Part shown: positions 1 to 6,248 of the stretch, piece by piece
Numbering within the stretch: the stretch's first letter is position 1
How the letters are laid out: every line of letters starts with the position of its first letter
Origin: Desulfobacterales bacterium
Lineage (GTDB): Bacteria; Desulfobacterota; Desulfobacteria; Desulfobacterales; RPRI01
Assembly: GCA_020052975.1 (NCBI GenBank)
Contig: JAGVOC010000022.1
Coordinates: forward strand, 1-6,918
Direction: 5' to 3'
Length of the DNA stretch: 6,918 nt
Notes under the pieces: generated by a model
What the model was told of the DNA's origin: nothing
The model's database searches: none
The model's input: only the letters and a program-made list of their open reading frames with translations
Position numbers and translations under genes: made by a program

Positions 1-1
1 C

Positions 2-877
2 GGATTTTTAAGGTTTACAACCAGAAACAACATAGAGTTTTTCGTCGACAGCCTGGATAAAGTTGCTCCTTTGAAAAAAGACCTTGAGAGCAGAAAATTC
101 GCGGGCGGAAGTTTCAAGTTTCCGGTCGGTGGCACAGGCGCCGGAATCACCAATATAGTGCACACCCAGGGTTGGATTCATTGTCATACACCGGCAACGG
201 ATGCCTCAGGACCGGTAAAGGCCACAATGGATGTGCTGTTTGATGATTTCAAAAACATGAGAATGCCTGCCCATCTGCGCGTTTCTCTTGCCTGCTGTCT
301 CAACATGTGCGGCGCTGTTCATTGCTCCGATATCGCTATTCTCGGATATCACCGCAAACCGCCTATGATTGACAATGAGTATCTGGATAAGATGTGCGAA
401 ATTCCACTTGCAATAGCTGCTTGCCCTACTGCAGCCATCAAACCTGCAAAAATAGAGGTTAACGGTGTAAAATTAAACAGCGTCGCCGTAAACAATGAAA
501 GATGCATGTACTGCGGCAACTGTTACACAATGTGCCCCTCGATGCCTCTTGCAGACGCTGTCGGCGACGGCATAGTAATCATGGCGGGCGGCAAGGTTTC
601 AAACCGGATAAGCACTCCCAAATTTTCTAAAGTTGTTGTTGCATTTTTACCCAACGAAACACCTCGCTGGCCCCAGACAACCGCTGTAATTAAAAAGATG
701 GTAGAAGCTTATGCCAAGGACGCAAACAAATATGAACGTCTTGGCGAATGGGCTGAAAGAATCGGATGGGAAAGATTTTTTGAGAAATGCGAGCTTCCGT
801 TTACTCACCATCTAATCGATGATTTCCGTGATCCGGCCTATTTTACATGGCGCCAGACAACGCAGTTTAAGTTCTAG
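2..877 (+). CDS. dsrB: Dissimilatory sulfite reductase beta subunit, 5'-truncated by window start
   Basis: DsrB pairs with DsrA in the cytoplasmic sulfite reductase that, with DsrC, reduces sulfite in the last stage of sulfate respiration. The frame is open from base 2, giving 291 residues; about 90 N-terminal residues of a ~380-residue family are missing, so the TTG at 71 is internal. The siroheme-[4Fe-4S] ligands are visible: Cys codons at 182, 293, 296 and 308 (spacing 37, 1 and 4 residues, the last three in LACCLNMCG), which matches my recollection of DsrB. A ferredoxin-type cluster follows, with Cys at 422 (AACPTAA) and at 503, 512 and 521 in CMYCGNC; a further Cys lies at 533. The C-terminus has the usual aromatic, basic character ([12 protein letters not shown]). 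In the enzyme family the siroheme held by DsrB is the catalytic one. dsrA is expected just upstream, outside the window. All expected ligands in view are intact. Identification is secure. Confidence 0.97.
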   Translation, partial: GFLRFTTRNNIEFFVDSLDKVAPLKKDLESRKFAGGSFKFPVGGTGAGITNIVHTQGWIHCHTPATDASGPVKATMDVLFDDFKNMRMPAHLRVSLACCLNMCGAVHCSDIAILGYHRKPPMIDNEYLDKMCEIPLAIAACPTAAIKPAKIEVNGVKLNSVAVNNERCMYCGNCYTMCPSMPLADAVGDGIVIMAGGKVSNRISTPKFSKVVVAFLPNETPRWPQTTAVIKKMVEAYAKDANKYERLGEWAERIGWERFFEKCELPFTHHLIDDFRDPAYFTWRQTTQFKF

Positions 878-891
878 CAGTTAAAACAACA

Positions 892-917
892 AACCGGGGC
901 AACTTTTTGCCCCGGTT
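892..917 (+). promoter_or_regulatory. Perfect 11-bp hairpin between dsrB and dsrD
   Basis: AACCGGGGCAA (892-902) and TTGCCCCGGTT (907-917) are perfect reverse complements around a CTTT loop, starting 14 bases after the dsrB stop and ending 23 bases before the dsrD start. Only an AT-rich stretch follows (ATAATTTATTATG), without a clear run of T, so a complete intrinsic terminator is unlikely because dsrD and dsrN lie downstream in the same direction. A partial terminator, or a stem that protects the 3' end of dsrAB mRNA after cleavage, is the better reading. The structure is seen directly; the role is inferred. Confidence 0.7.
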
Positions 918-940
918 ATAATTTATTATGAGGCCAAATA

Positions 941-1180
941 ATGGACAATGAAGCTTTAAAAAAATTGATAGTAGAAACTCTTCAAGGCAAGAAGGGCAAA
1001 TCCAAGTTTTATCTGAAAGACTTCTACGCAATGGCACCGGATGAAAAACCAAGAGAAGTGAAAAATCTCGTAAATAAAATGGTGCAAGAAGAGATTCTTG
1101 AATACTGGTCAAGCGGAAGCACCACCCTGATCGGTCTCAAAGGGGTCGGCAAACAGGCTCATGCGGAAGATGAAGATTAA
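941..1180 (+). CDS. dsrD: DsrD, winged-helix activator of dissimilatory sulfite reductase
   Basis: This is a 79-residue protein, the usual size of DsrD, placed directly after dsrB as in sulfate-reducing bacteria. DsrD has a winged-helix fold that first suggested DNA binding; published work instead reports that it acts as an allosteric activator of DsrAB. The sequence fits: an N-terminal helix (residues 1-14), a basic stretch GKKGKSKF (16-23), LKDFYAM (25-31), the helix around PREVKNLVNKMVQ (37-49), a C-terminal wing SGSTTLIGLKGVGKQ (58-72) and an acidic tail ending AEDED. The start is supported by GAGG at 930-933, seven bases before the ATG. It sits between dsrB, with a hairpin in the gap, and dsrN, which follows after 12 bases, so the three are probably one transcript. 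DsrD occurs in reductive Dsr pathways and is generally absent from sulfur oxidizers, so it argues for a sulfate or sulfite reducer. Confidence 0.95.
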   Translation: MDNEALKKLIVETLQGKKGKSKFYLKDFYAMAPDEKPREVKNLVNKMVQEEILEYWSSGSTTLIGLKGVGKQAHAEDED

Positions 1181-1192
1181 ATTTCTTCCACG

Positions 1193-2653
1193 ATGCAGGA
1201 CAACATGGATTTTCCCAGAATCGTTATATCGGCCATCAGGGGTGGAGCAGGGAAAACCATTATATCTACCGGCATAATTGCTGCTTTTAAAGTCGCCGGA
1301 AAACAAGTATCTCCTTTCAAAAAAGGTCCTGATTATATAGACGCGGGCTGGCTTGCTCTTGCTGCAGGCCGGCCCTGCTATAATCTGGATACATTCCTAA
1401 CGCCTGTTGATCGGGTACTGACTTCATTTTACTCTCACTCTCTTGATACTGATTTATCGGTTATTGAAGGCAACCGCGGTCTCTATGACGGAATAGATCT
1501 TGAAGGAACTACCAGCACAGCGGAGCTTGCAAAACTTCTCAGGTCTCCTGTAATTTTATGCATTGATTGCACCAAGAGCACCCGGACTATGGCGGCAGTT
1601 GTTTTAGGCTGCATTCATTTTGACAGAAATGTTGATATAAAGGGTGTAATATTAAACAGAGTTGCCGGCGCAAGGCATGAAAGTATATTAAAAAGAAGCA
1701 TCGAACACCACACAGGGATATCTGTACTAGGTTCCGTACCTAAACTCAACAGGCAAAGTTTTCCCGAAAGGCATATGGGACTTATACCGACAGCCGAACA
1801 TAAATGGGCGGCCGACTCCATCGCTGCGGCAGCGGAAATGGCAGTCAAATATATTGATCTTGACAAACTGACACAAACAGCTTTCGACGCACCGGGCCTG
1901 CCGGCAGCAGGGCGTGCGGAAGAGATATCGGAAAAGAAAGATACCGGTCCGGCAACAGCTTTCAAAATAAAACCGAGGATCGGCATTATGAGAGATTCCG
2001 CATTTCAGTTTTACTATCAGGATAATATTGATGCCCTTATTTCTGCTGGCGCGGAACTGGTTAATACAAGCCCTCTGTCGGATAAAACAATTCCGGATAT
2101 TGACGCTCTATATATCGGCGGCGGCTTTCCCGAAACTCACGCGAAAGAACTTTCTGAAAACACTTTTTACAAAGAAGAATTAAAAGCCATGGCGGAAAAA
2201 GGACTCCCGATATATGCGGAATGCGGTGGATTGATGTATCTTGGGAAAGAACTTTTTTTTGACGGAGTAACATATGCCATGGCCTGTCTTCTTCCCATAG
2301 CCTTCGGATTTTCTAAAAAACCTCAGGCCCACGGTTACACAATCGTTGAGGTGGAAGAAAATAATCCGTACTATAAAGCCGGAACGGAAATTCGTGGACA
2401 CGAATTCCATTATTCAAGCGTTCTTAAATGGGATGGGGAAGAGAAAGACCTTGCATTCAGGTTAAAAAGAGGATCAGGACTCATCAATAACAGAGACGGG
2501 ATTGTTTTCAAGAATATTCTTGCCACATATACCCATATTCACGCTCTGGGAACACCGGTATGGGCAGAGGCCATGATAAGAAATGCACTCTCTTACCGAG
2601 AAAACAAAAATTTGGGGCCGGCTTCTCAAGGAAAACCGGCCCCAAACACCTAA
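1193..2653 (+). CDS. dsrN: DsrN, CbiA/CobB-family siroheme a,c-diamide synthase (glutamine amidotransferase)
   Basis: A 486-residue CobB/CbiA-family enzyme. Family members use ATP and glutamine to amidate the a and c carboxylates of a tetrapyrrole. Directly after dsrBD the expected substrate is siroheme, giving the amidated siroheme of Dsr, rather than cobyrinate. The N-terminal ATPase domain shows a P-loop at residues 17-22 (GGAGKT), the substrate-region motif KKGPDYIDAGW (43-53) and EGNRGLYDG (92-100). A variable linker covers about 215-258. The C-terminal class I glutaminase-like domain has the nucleophile Cys344 in YAECGGLMYLG and His403/His406 in GHEFHYS. The start is uncertain: the ATG at 1193 has no clear ribosome site, whereas the ATG at 1205 (residue 5) has AGGA at 1197-1200. 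The last codons double as the terminator hairpin of the converging cytochrome gene. A vitamin B12 role (cbiA) cannot be excluded from sequence alone, but the operon favours DsrN. Confidence 0.9.
   Translation: MQDNMDFPRIVISAIRGGAGKTIISTGIIAAFKVAGKQVSPFKKGPDYIDAGWLALAAGRPCYNLDTFLTPVDRVLTSFYSHSLDTDLSVIEGNRGLYDGIDLEGTTSTAELAKLLRSPVILCIDCTKSTRTMAAVVLGCIHFDRNVDIKGVILNRVAGARHESILKRSIEHHTGISVLGSVPKLNRQSFPERHMGLIPTAEHKWAADSIAAAAEMAVKYIDLDKLTQTAFDAPGLPAAGRAEEISEKKDTGPATAFKIKPRIGIMRDSAFQFYYQDNIDALISAGAELVNTSPLSDKTIPDIDALYIGGGFPETHAKELSENTFYKEELKAMAEKGLPIYAECGGLMYLGKELFFDGVTYAMACLLPIAFGFSKKPQAHGYTIVEVEENNPYYKAGTEIRGHEFHYSSVLKWDGEEKDLAFRLKRGSGLINNRDGIVFKNILATYTHIHALGTPVWAEAMIRNALSYRENKNLGPASQGKPAPNT
2601..2646 (-). 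terminator. Intrinsic terminator of the cytochrome c3 gene, embedded in the dsrN 3' end
   Basis: TTTGGGGCCGG (2611-2621) and CCGGCCCCAAA (2636-2646) form a perfect 11-bp GC-rich stem with a 14-base loop. Read on the minus strand the stem is followed by TTTTTGTTTT (complement of 2601-2610), a classic intrinsic terminator layout, 25 bases after the cytochrome stop codon. On the plus strand there is no T-run, only CACCTAATTTACTTAC, so it is weaker for dsrN. The element lies wholly inside dsrN codons, so dsrN's last residues (around LGPASQGKPAPNT) are set by the hairpin sequence. Confidence 0.8.
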
Positions 2654-2671
2654 TTTACTTACAATAATCAT

Positions 2672-3127
2672 TTACTTCTTTGCATGACACTTTACGCAGG
2701 TCGTAGGAGCTGCCTTTGAATTATTTTTCTTGTTGAATTCCTTGTGGCAGCCCTGGCAGTTGTCATGAAGAGCTTCGGCATGATACTCGAGGGCCTCTTT
2801 CTTTGAAAGCTTCGGCGCATCTTTCCCTTTTGGCTTCTCGCCCGGTTTCTTATGACACTCTATGCAGCTCTGAACCTTGTCGGTTGGTTTAAGGTTTGCC
2901 AGAGGCTTGCCTTTTGCATCATGGTGGCAATCCCCGCAAGTAGCCTTGTACTCTTCGGAATGCTTCTTGTGCGAAAACGTAACTGCGCCTTTTTCGTGTT
3001 TTTCATATCCCTTTGTTTCCATCTTTATTACATCAGGGACTGTCGTTCCAGCAAAAATAGATGCTGAAAGAAAAAGGGTTGCAATTCCAACAATCAACAT
3101 AACCAGCATTAATGACTTCGTTTTCAT
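2672..3127 (-). CDS. Periplasmic tetraheme cytochrome c (class III, cytochrome c3 family)
   Basis: This 151-residue precursor is a periplasmic multiheme electron carrier. Residues 1-26 form a Sec signal peptide: MKTK, a hydrophobic core, then cleavage probably after SIFA (26). Four heme motifs are present: CGDCH (64-68), CIECH (88-92), CQGCH (124-128) and CVKCH (144-148). The extra histidines fit bis-His ligation as in cytochrome c3: His53 and His56 in FSHKKH, His69 directly after the first motif, and His121 (or His116) in EYHAEALHDNCQGCH. The mature part is lysine-rich, as expected for a docking carrier. All four motifs are CX2CH; the well-known Desulfovibrio type I c3 has CX4CH at two of the hemes. 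The gene converges on the dsr operon and has its own promoter candidate upstream (3211-3239). Translation signals are imperfect: GGGGG at 3140-3144 lies 12 bases from the ATG and CGGA is closer. Its partners cannot be told from the window. Confidence 0.92.
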   Translation of the reverse strand: MKTKSLMLVMLIVGIATLFLSASIFAGTTVPDVIKMETKGYEKHEKGAVTFSHKKHSEEYKATCGDCHHDAKGKPLANLKPTDKVQSCIECHKKPGEKPKGKDAPKLSKKEALEYHAEALHDNCQGCHKEFNKKNNSKAAPTTCVKCHAKK

Positions 3128-3210
3128 AAATTCCGTTTACCCCCTTTCAAGCTTTAATTAACTTCAGCAAACAAATACCTTTACCTTTACCGATTCTGAT
3201 TTTTAGTCTG

Positions 3211-3239
3211 TTTTTATCAATACCTGAAAAGTCTGTCAA
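3211..3239 (-). promoter_or_regulatory. Sigma70-type promoter candidate for the cytochrome c3 gene
   Basis: On the minus strand TTGACA (complement of 3234-3239), a perfect -35 box, is followed after exactly 17 bases by TAAAAA (complement of 3211-3216), which matches four of six -10 positions. Transcription would start near 3204, leaving a leader of about 75 bases before the ATG at 3127. It lies in the only gap between tatC and the cytochrome gene, in the right direction. The weak -10 keeps confidence moderate. Confidence 0.5.
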
Positions 3240-3253
3240 TTTGTTTTTTCAGG
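3223..3253. repeat. 8-bp inverted repeat bracketing the -35 box of the cytochrome promoter
   Basis: CCTGAAAA (3223-3230) and TTTTCAGG (3246-3253) are perfect reverse complements separated by 15 bases. One arm falls in the promoter spacer, and the -35 hexamer (3234-3239) lies between the arms. It starts one base from the tatC stop codon. It could be an operator for a dimeric regulator or a weak terminator for tatC; no T-run follows on the minus strand, so a terminator is the poorer reading. Confidence 0.45.
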
Positions 3254-3254
3254 C

Positions 3255-3998
3255 TCATTCGCCCATCTTTTTCTCTTTCTTTTTACCGAAAAATATGGCG
3301 CCGATAATGCTTATTTCATAGAGAAACATAAGGGGAAACGCCATAAGTACCTGAGACACAACATCCGGCCCCGGAGTCAGAATAGCAGCAGCAACAAATA
3401 TTAAAAGAATCGCATACTTCCTGTTTTTTCTCAAAAAATCGACCGTAACAATACCAAGTCTTGCAAGAAAAACAATAACTAGAGGAAGTTCAAAAACAAG
3501 CCCGAAAGCGAGAATCGTTACAGAAACAAAACTTAAATACTCTTTCATAGACGGAAGCGGCTGTATAACATCTGTTGCAAAACTGAGAAAAAATTTGAAA
3601 GCAAACGGGAAGACAACAAAAAAGCAGAAAAGAGACCCTCCAACGAAAAAAAATGCGGATAATAAAACTATCGGAACAAAATACCGTCTTTCCTTCTGAT
3701 AAAGCCCGGGACCCACAAAAGACCAGAACTGGTATATAATGACCGGCGAGGCGAGAATTATACCTGCAAGAAAAGAGATCTTCATATATGTAAAAAAAGC
3801 CTCTGTAAGGCCTGTAAAAATAAGTTTATCTCCGGGTCGCATTTCCCGGATAAGAGGAAGTGTCAGAATTTCGAATAATTTTTCCTTAAACCCGTAAGCC
3901 AGTAAAAATCCAACTCCGATTGCAACAAAGCAGATTATAAGGCGTTTTCTGAGTTCTTCCAGATGGGCGGTGAAAGGAATTTTATCATCCTCTTTCAT
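3255..3998 (-). CDS. tatC: Twin-arginine translocase subunit TatC
   Basis: TatC is the inner-membrane receptor that binds twin-arginine signal peptides together with TatB and recruits TatA to export folded proteins. The 247-residue length is typical. The cytoplasmic N-terminus carries HLEELRKRL (12-20), including the conserved glutamates and arginines. Pro48 lies in the first periplasmic loop and Pro85 in a membrane segment. The first cytoplasmic loop motif YQFWSFVGPGLYQKER (89-104) has Phe94 and Glu103, the residues known to matter for signal-peptide binding. The late motif TPGPDVVSQ, then PLMFLYE, is also characteristic. Six hydrophobic spans are visible, followed by a lysine-rich tail (GKKKEKKMGE). 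The ATG lies inside the end of the preceding tatA/B gene, overlapping by 14 bases, so the two are probably translationally coupled. Likely cargo in a sulfate reducer includes iron-sulfur and molybdenum enzymes, but none is encoded in this window. Confidence 0.96.
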   Translation of the reverse strand: MKEDDKIPFTAHLEELRKRLIICFVAIGVGFLLAYGFKEKLFEILTLPLIREMRPGDKLIFTGLTEAFFTYMKISFLAGIILASPVIIYQFWSFVGPGLYQKERRYFVPIVLLSAFFFVGGSLFCFFVVFPFAFKFFLSFATDVIQPLPSMKEYLSFVSVTILAFGLVFELPLVIVFLARLGIVTVDFLRKNRKYAILLIFVAAAILTPGPDVVSQVLMAFPLMFLYEISIIGAIFFGKKKEKKMGE

Positions 3999-4344
3999 CT
4001 TTAGCGGATCCTTTTGAAGCTTCTTTTTCTACATTATTTTGTTCATCACACTTATCATCAATATTATCGCCGGGAGGTTCGGAAAGAGTCTCAAGATTAT
4101 TCTGTTCGTTCACTGTTTCTGCCTTATCAATAATCTCTTTTTCATTGATACCGTCAAAAGCCTTTTTAACATCCGCCATTTTGGATTCGACTTCCATCGT
4201 ATCCTTGAATTCATTAGTAGCCTTTTTTAATTCTCCAAACATGCGCCCGAAGGTTTTTGCAAGGCCCGGAAGTTTTTCGGGACCAATAACAATAAGTGCT
4301 ATAACAGCTATGACAATCAGTTCCGGCATTCCTATGCCAAGCAT
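3985..4344 (-). CDS. tatB: Twin-arginine translocase TatA/TatB-family protein, TatB-like
   Basis: A 119-residue single-span membrane protein. A short N-terminus is followed by a hydrophobic helix (about residues 7-20), a hinge GPEKLP (21-26) and an amphipathic helix around AKTFGRMFGELKKATNEF (29-46). An acidic, low-complexity tail covers roughly 70-119. Glu8 and the Gly21-Pro22 hinge are TatB-like; TatA more often has a polar residue at 8 and no hinge proline, though TatA/TatB assignment by sequence is unreliable in this phylum. It would work with TatC, whose gene it overlaps by 14 bases. GGGGAG (complement of 4353-4358) sits eight bases before the ATG and is a good ribosome site. Only one such gene is present here, so either another tatA lies elsewhere or this protein does both jobs. 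The 129-base gap upstream (4345-4473) contains no gene and no convincing promoter. Confidence 0.85.
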   Translation of the reverse strand: MLGIGMPELIVIAVIALIVIGPEKLPGLAKTFGRMFGELKKATNEFKDTMEVESKMADVKKAFDGINEKEIIDKAETVNEQNNLETLSEPPGDNIDDKCDEQNNVEKEASKGSAKDERG

Positions 4345-4473
4345 ATTTTTTTCTCCCCAACAAAGGTGTTTGCTAATTCTCTTATAATCACAGAGCTTTT
4401 TCCAGTACCGACTTTACGGCAAATAGTCAAGACAGAATAAAATAGAGGGACAGGCATTCCCTGATGCTTAATC

Positions 4474-5682
4474 TTAATCCGGACCAGGTTTTAGAATCAG
4501 AAAATAAAAACTCCCCTTATGCTTCATGTTCCCGGCGGTTATTTCGGCATATTTTCCGTTTCCCCAGAAAATATCGGCACGGCCGGGACCGCGGATAGCG
4601 CCTCCCGTATCCTGATTTAAAACAAATTTGTTGTTTTTTATCCATCCGGTGATTTCTCCGCTTCCACTCACCTGAGGCTTTACGGTTTCAATATATACAA
4701 GACCGGCTAAAGGGAATATGCGTCTGTCTAAAGCTACAGATCTTCCCGGTGTCAGTTTTACACCCAGGTATCCCATCGGCCCGTCTTCTTCCGTTTTAAA
4801 AAAAACATAGCTTGGATTGTAATTCAAAATCTCCTGAACATCTTCTGGATTGGAATTTAAATATGCCCGGATCCTTTGCATGGACATTTCGGACTGCGGA
4901 ATGATTTCTTTCTGAATCAGAAGGGTACCAATCATTTTAACTGGGCGCCCGTTTTCAGCATGATAATGAATATTTATCGTCTCACCATTTTCGAGAAGAA
5001 TTTTCCCTGATCCCTGATACTGAAGAAAAAAAAGATCTATCGGGTCTTTCACCCACGCAAGAACAGGAGCCTTACCTTCAAGCATTCCTCCTGTTTCAAT
5101 TTCCTTTCGTTCATAATAAGGAACAACCGTCCGCCCCGTATATCTTCCTGTTATTTTTTCTCCCGCATATTTTGGAGAAAATAATGAAAGGTCTATTGAA
5201 ATAAGATCCGGCGGGGTTCCATAGACAGGATATTTATATGTGTCGCTCTTTAAAAGGCTTCCTTCCAAAAAGGGCTCATAATATCCTGTGAAAAGAACCT
5301 CTCCGTTTCCATTGCTTCCGGTTGATTTATAGACATAATAATTTTCATCTATAAATCTTCTCAATTCATAAGCGGAAGGCTTTTTTTCTGTAAACTCAAG
5401 GAATTTAACCAAAGAATCGACCATATGAGATGTTTCATATACATCCTGCCCGAATTTAAATGTCATATTTTTTGGTCTTTTCTTAAGATATGAGAGACTC
5501 TGCCGTATGCCATGTTCCAAATTGTCATAATCCATATCATCAACAAATTCAGGGTATTCAGAAACCGGTAATTTTTCAAACACAGCGGTCTCTTCCGGCG
5601 GTCTATGAATTATCGGGGCACATCCGCATAACAGTGCCACCAAAAACAAAAAGATTATTAAAACATATTGTTTGACATGCAT
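4474..5682 (-). CDS. mltA: Membrane-bound lytic murein transglycosylase A (lipoprotein)
   Basis: MltA cleaves the glycan strands of peptidoglycan, leaving 1,6-anhydro-muramic ends, from the inner face of the outer membrane. The 402-residue protein begins with a lipoprotein signal: hydrophobic residues 6-18, then LCGC with the lipidated Cys at 21. The MltA domain is marked by FTGYYEPFLEGS in the first third and by GRTVVPYYERKEIE. The C-terminal 3D domain carries its three aspartates: Asp319 (ALDRRIFPLAG), Asp358 (LNQDTGGAIRG) and Asp370 (GRADIFWGNGKY); the second motif contains the catalytic aspartate in the family. It is somewhat longer than the E. coli enzyme (365 residues). The ATG lies 16 bases after the moaC stop, with no clear ribosome site, so translation may depend on moaC read-through or coupling. 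A moaC-mltA transcript makes no obvious functional sense and may be simple co-location. Confidence 0.94.
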   Translation of the reverse strand: MHVKQYVLIIFLFLVALLCGCAPIIHRPPEETAVFEKLPVSEYPEFVDDMDYDNLEHGIRQSLSYLKKRPKNMTFKFGQDVYETSHMVDSLVKFLEFTEKKPSAYELRRFIDENYYVYKSTGSNGNGEVLFTGYYEPFLEGSLLKSDTYKYPVYGTPPDLISIDLSLFSPKYAGEKITGRYTGRTVVPYYERKEIETGGMLEGKAPVLAWVKDPIDLFFLQYQGSGKILLENGETINIHYHAENGRPVKMIGTLLIQKEIIPQSEMSMQRIRAYLNSNPEDVQEILNYNPSYVFFKTEEDGPMGYLGVKLTPGRSVALDRRIFPLAGLVYIETVKPQVSGSGEITGWIKNNKFVLNQDTGGAIRGPGRADIFWGNGKYAEITAGNMKHKGSFYFLILKPGPD

Positions 5683-5698
5683 GGCTGTTAAATATCAC

Positions 5699-6178
5699 TT
5701 ATTTTGTTCTGATATATTTTCCGCTCTTACCACCCTGCTTTTCAATAAGAAATATATCTGAAATGGTCATTTCTCTGTCATATGACTTGCACATATCATA
5801 TATGGTTAAAGCAGCAACTGAAACAGCGGTTAAAGCCTCCATCTCAACTCCTGTCTGGCTGAAGATCTTGACGGAAGATTCGATTCTTATGCTGCTTGAG
5901 CTTTCATCCGGATAAAAATCAACAGATACATGGGTGAGATTTAAAGGATGGCACATTGGTATCAGATCCGATGTCTTTTTTGCAGCCATTATTCCTGCAA
6001 TTCTGGCTGTTTCAAGAACATTCCCTTTTTTTACCTTCTGACTTTTAATCTTACGGAAAGTAGCTGGGTCCATGATTACAACACCCTGTGCAATGGCTGT
6101 TCTCTTTGTTGATTCTTTTTCCGTCACATCAACCATCCGCACACTTCCCTTTTCATCAATATGTGTAAAAGAGGGCAT
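5699..6178 (-). CDS. moaC: Cyclic pyranopterin monophosphate synthase MoaC
   Basis: MoaC acts after MoaA in the first stage of molybdenum cofactor synthesis, converting 3',8-cyclo-7,8-dihydro-GTP to cyclic pyranopterin monophosphate in the cytoplasm. The 159 residues match the family length (E. coli 161). Signature stretches are all present: MVDVTEKESTKRTA (15-28), SDLIPMCHPLNLTHV (70-84), TGVEMEALTAVSVAALTIYD (109-128), DMCKSYDR (128-135) and EKQGGKSG (146-153). Asp128 and Lys131, the catalytic pair, fall at the same numbers as in E. coli. AGGAG (complement of 6186-6190) is a strong ribosome site seven bases before the ATG. A -10-like TATGAT (complement of 6202-6207) lies upstream but has no matching -35, so an independent promoter is not established. 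The MoaE-like gene lies upstream on the same strand across a 215-base gap mostly filled by a palindromic repeat; mltA follows after 16 bases. No moaA or moaD is in view. Confidence 0.97.
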   Translation of the reverse strand: MPSFTHIDEKGSVRMVDVTEKESTKRTAIAQGVVIMDPATFRKIKSQKVKKGNVLETARIAGIMAAKKTSDLIPMCHPLNLTHVSVDFYPDESSSSIRIESSVKIFSQTGVEMEALTAVSVAALTIYDMCKSYDREMTISDIFLIEKQGGKSGKYIRTK

Positions 6179-6212
6179 TATCAGGCTCCTTTCAATTTCA
6201 TATCATATTATT

Positions 6213-6243
6213 TGTGTCCATCCGGAAACATATTTAGGACACA
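6213..6243. repeat. Small inverted repeat flanking the larger palindromic element
   Basis: TGTGTCC (6213-6219) and GGACACA (6237-6243) are perfect 7-base reverse complements. Inside lies TCCATCCGGAAA (6217-6228), whose exact reverse complement recurs at 6376-6387 in the right end of the neighbouring element. It looks like a second, partial copy of an element end, placed between the main element and the moaC leader. Confidence 0.55.
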
Positions 6244-6248
6244 GTTGC

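Noticed and set aside
71..73. TTG at 71 as the true start of dsrB
   Set aside because: The frame is open to the window edge and residues before it ([20 protein letters not shown]) are typical DsrB, so the gene is truncated by the window.
917..922. Perfect TATAAT directly after the dsrB-dsrD hairpin, as an internal dsrD promoter
   Set aside because: No -35 box at a 16-18 base spacing (the position reads CCGGGG) and no extended -10 TG; it is most easily explained as AT-rich spacer.
4381..4430. tatB promoter from minus-strand TTGACT (complement of 4425-4430) and TATAAG (complement of 4381-4386)
   Set aside because: The two boxes are 38 bases apart, and neither has an acceptable partner at 16-18 bases.
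4446..4467. AGGGA/TCCCT and GCAT/ATGC pairs after mltA as a terminator
   Set aside because: Stems of only four to five base pairs without a T-run; chance pairing is likely.
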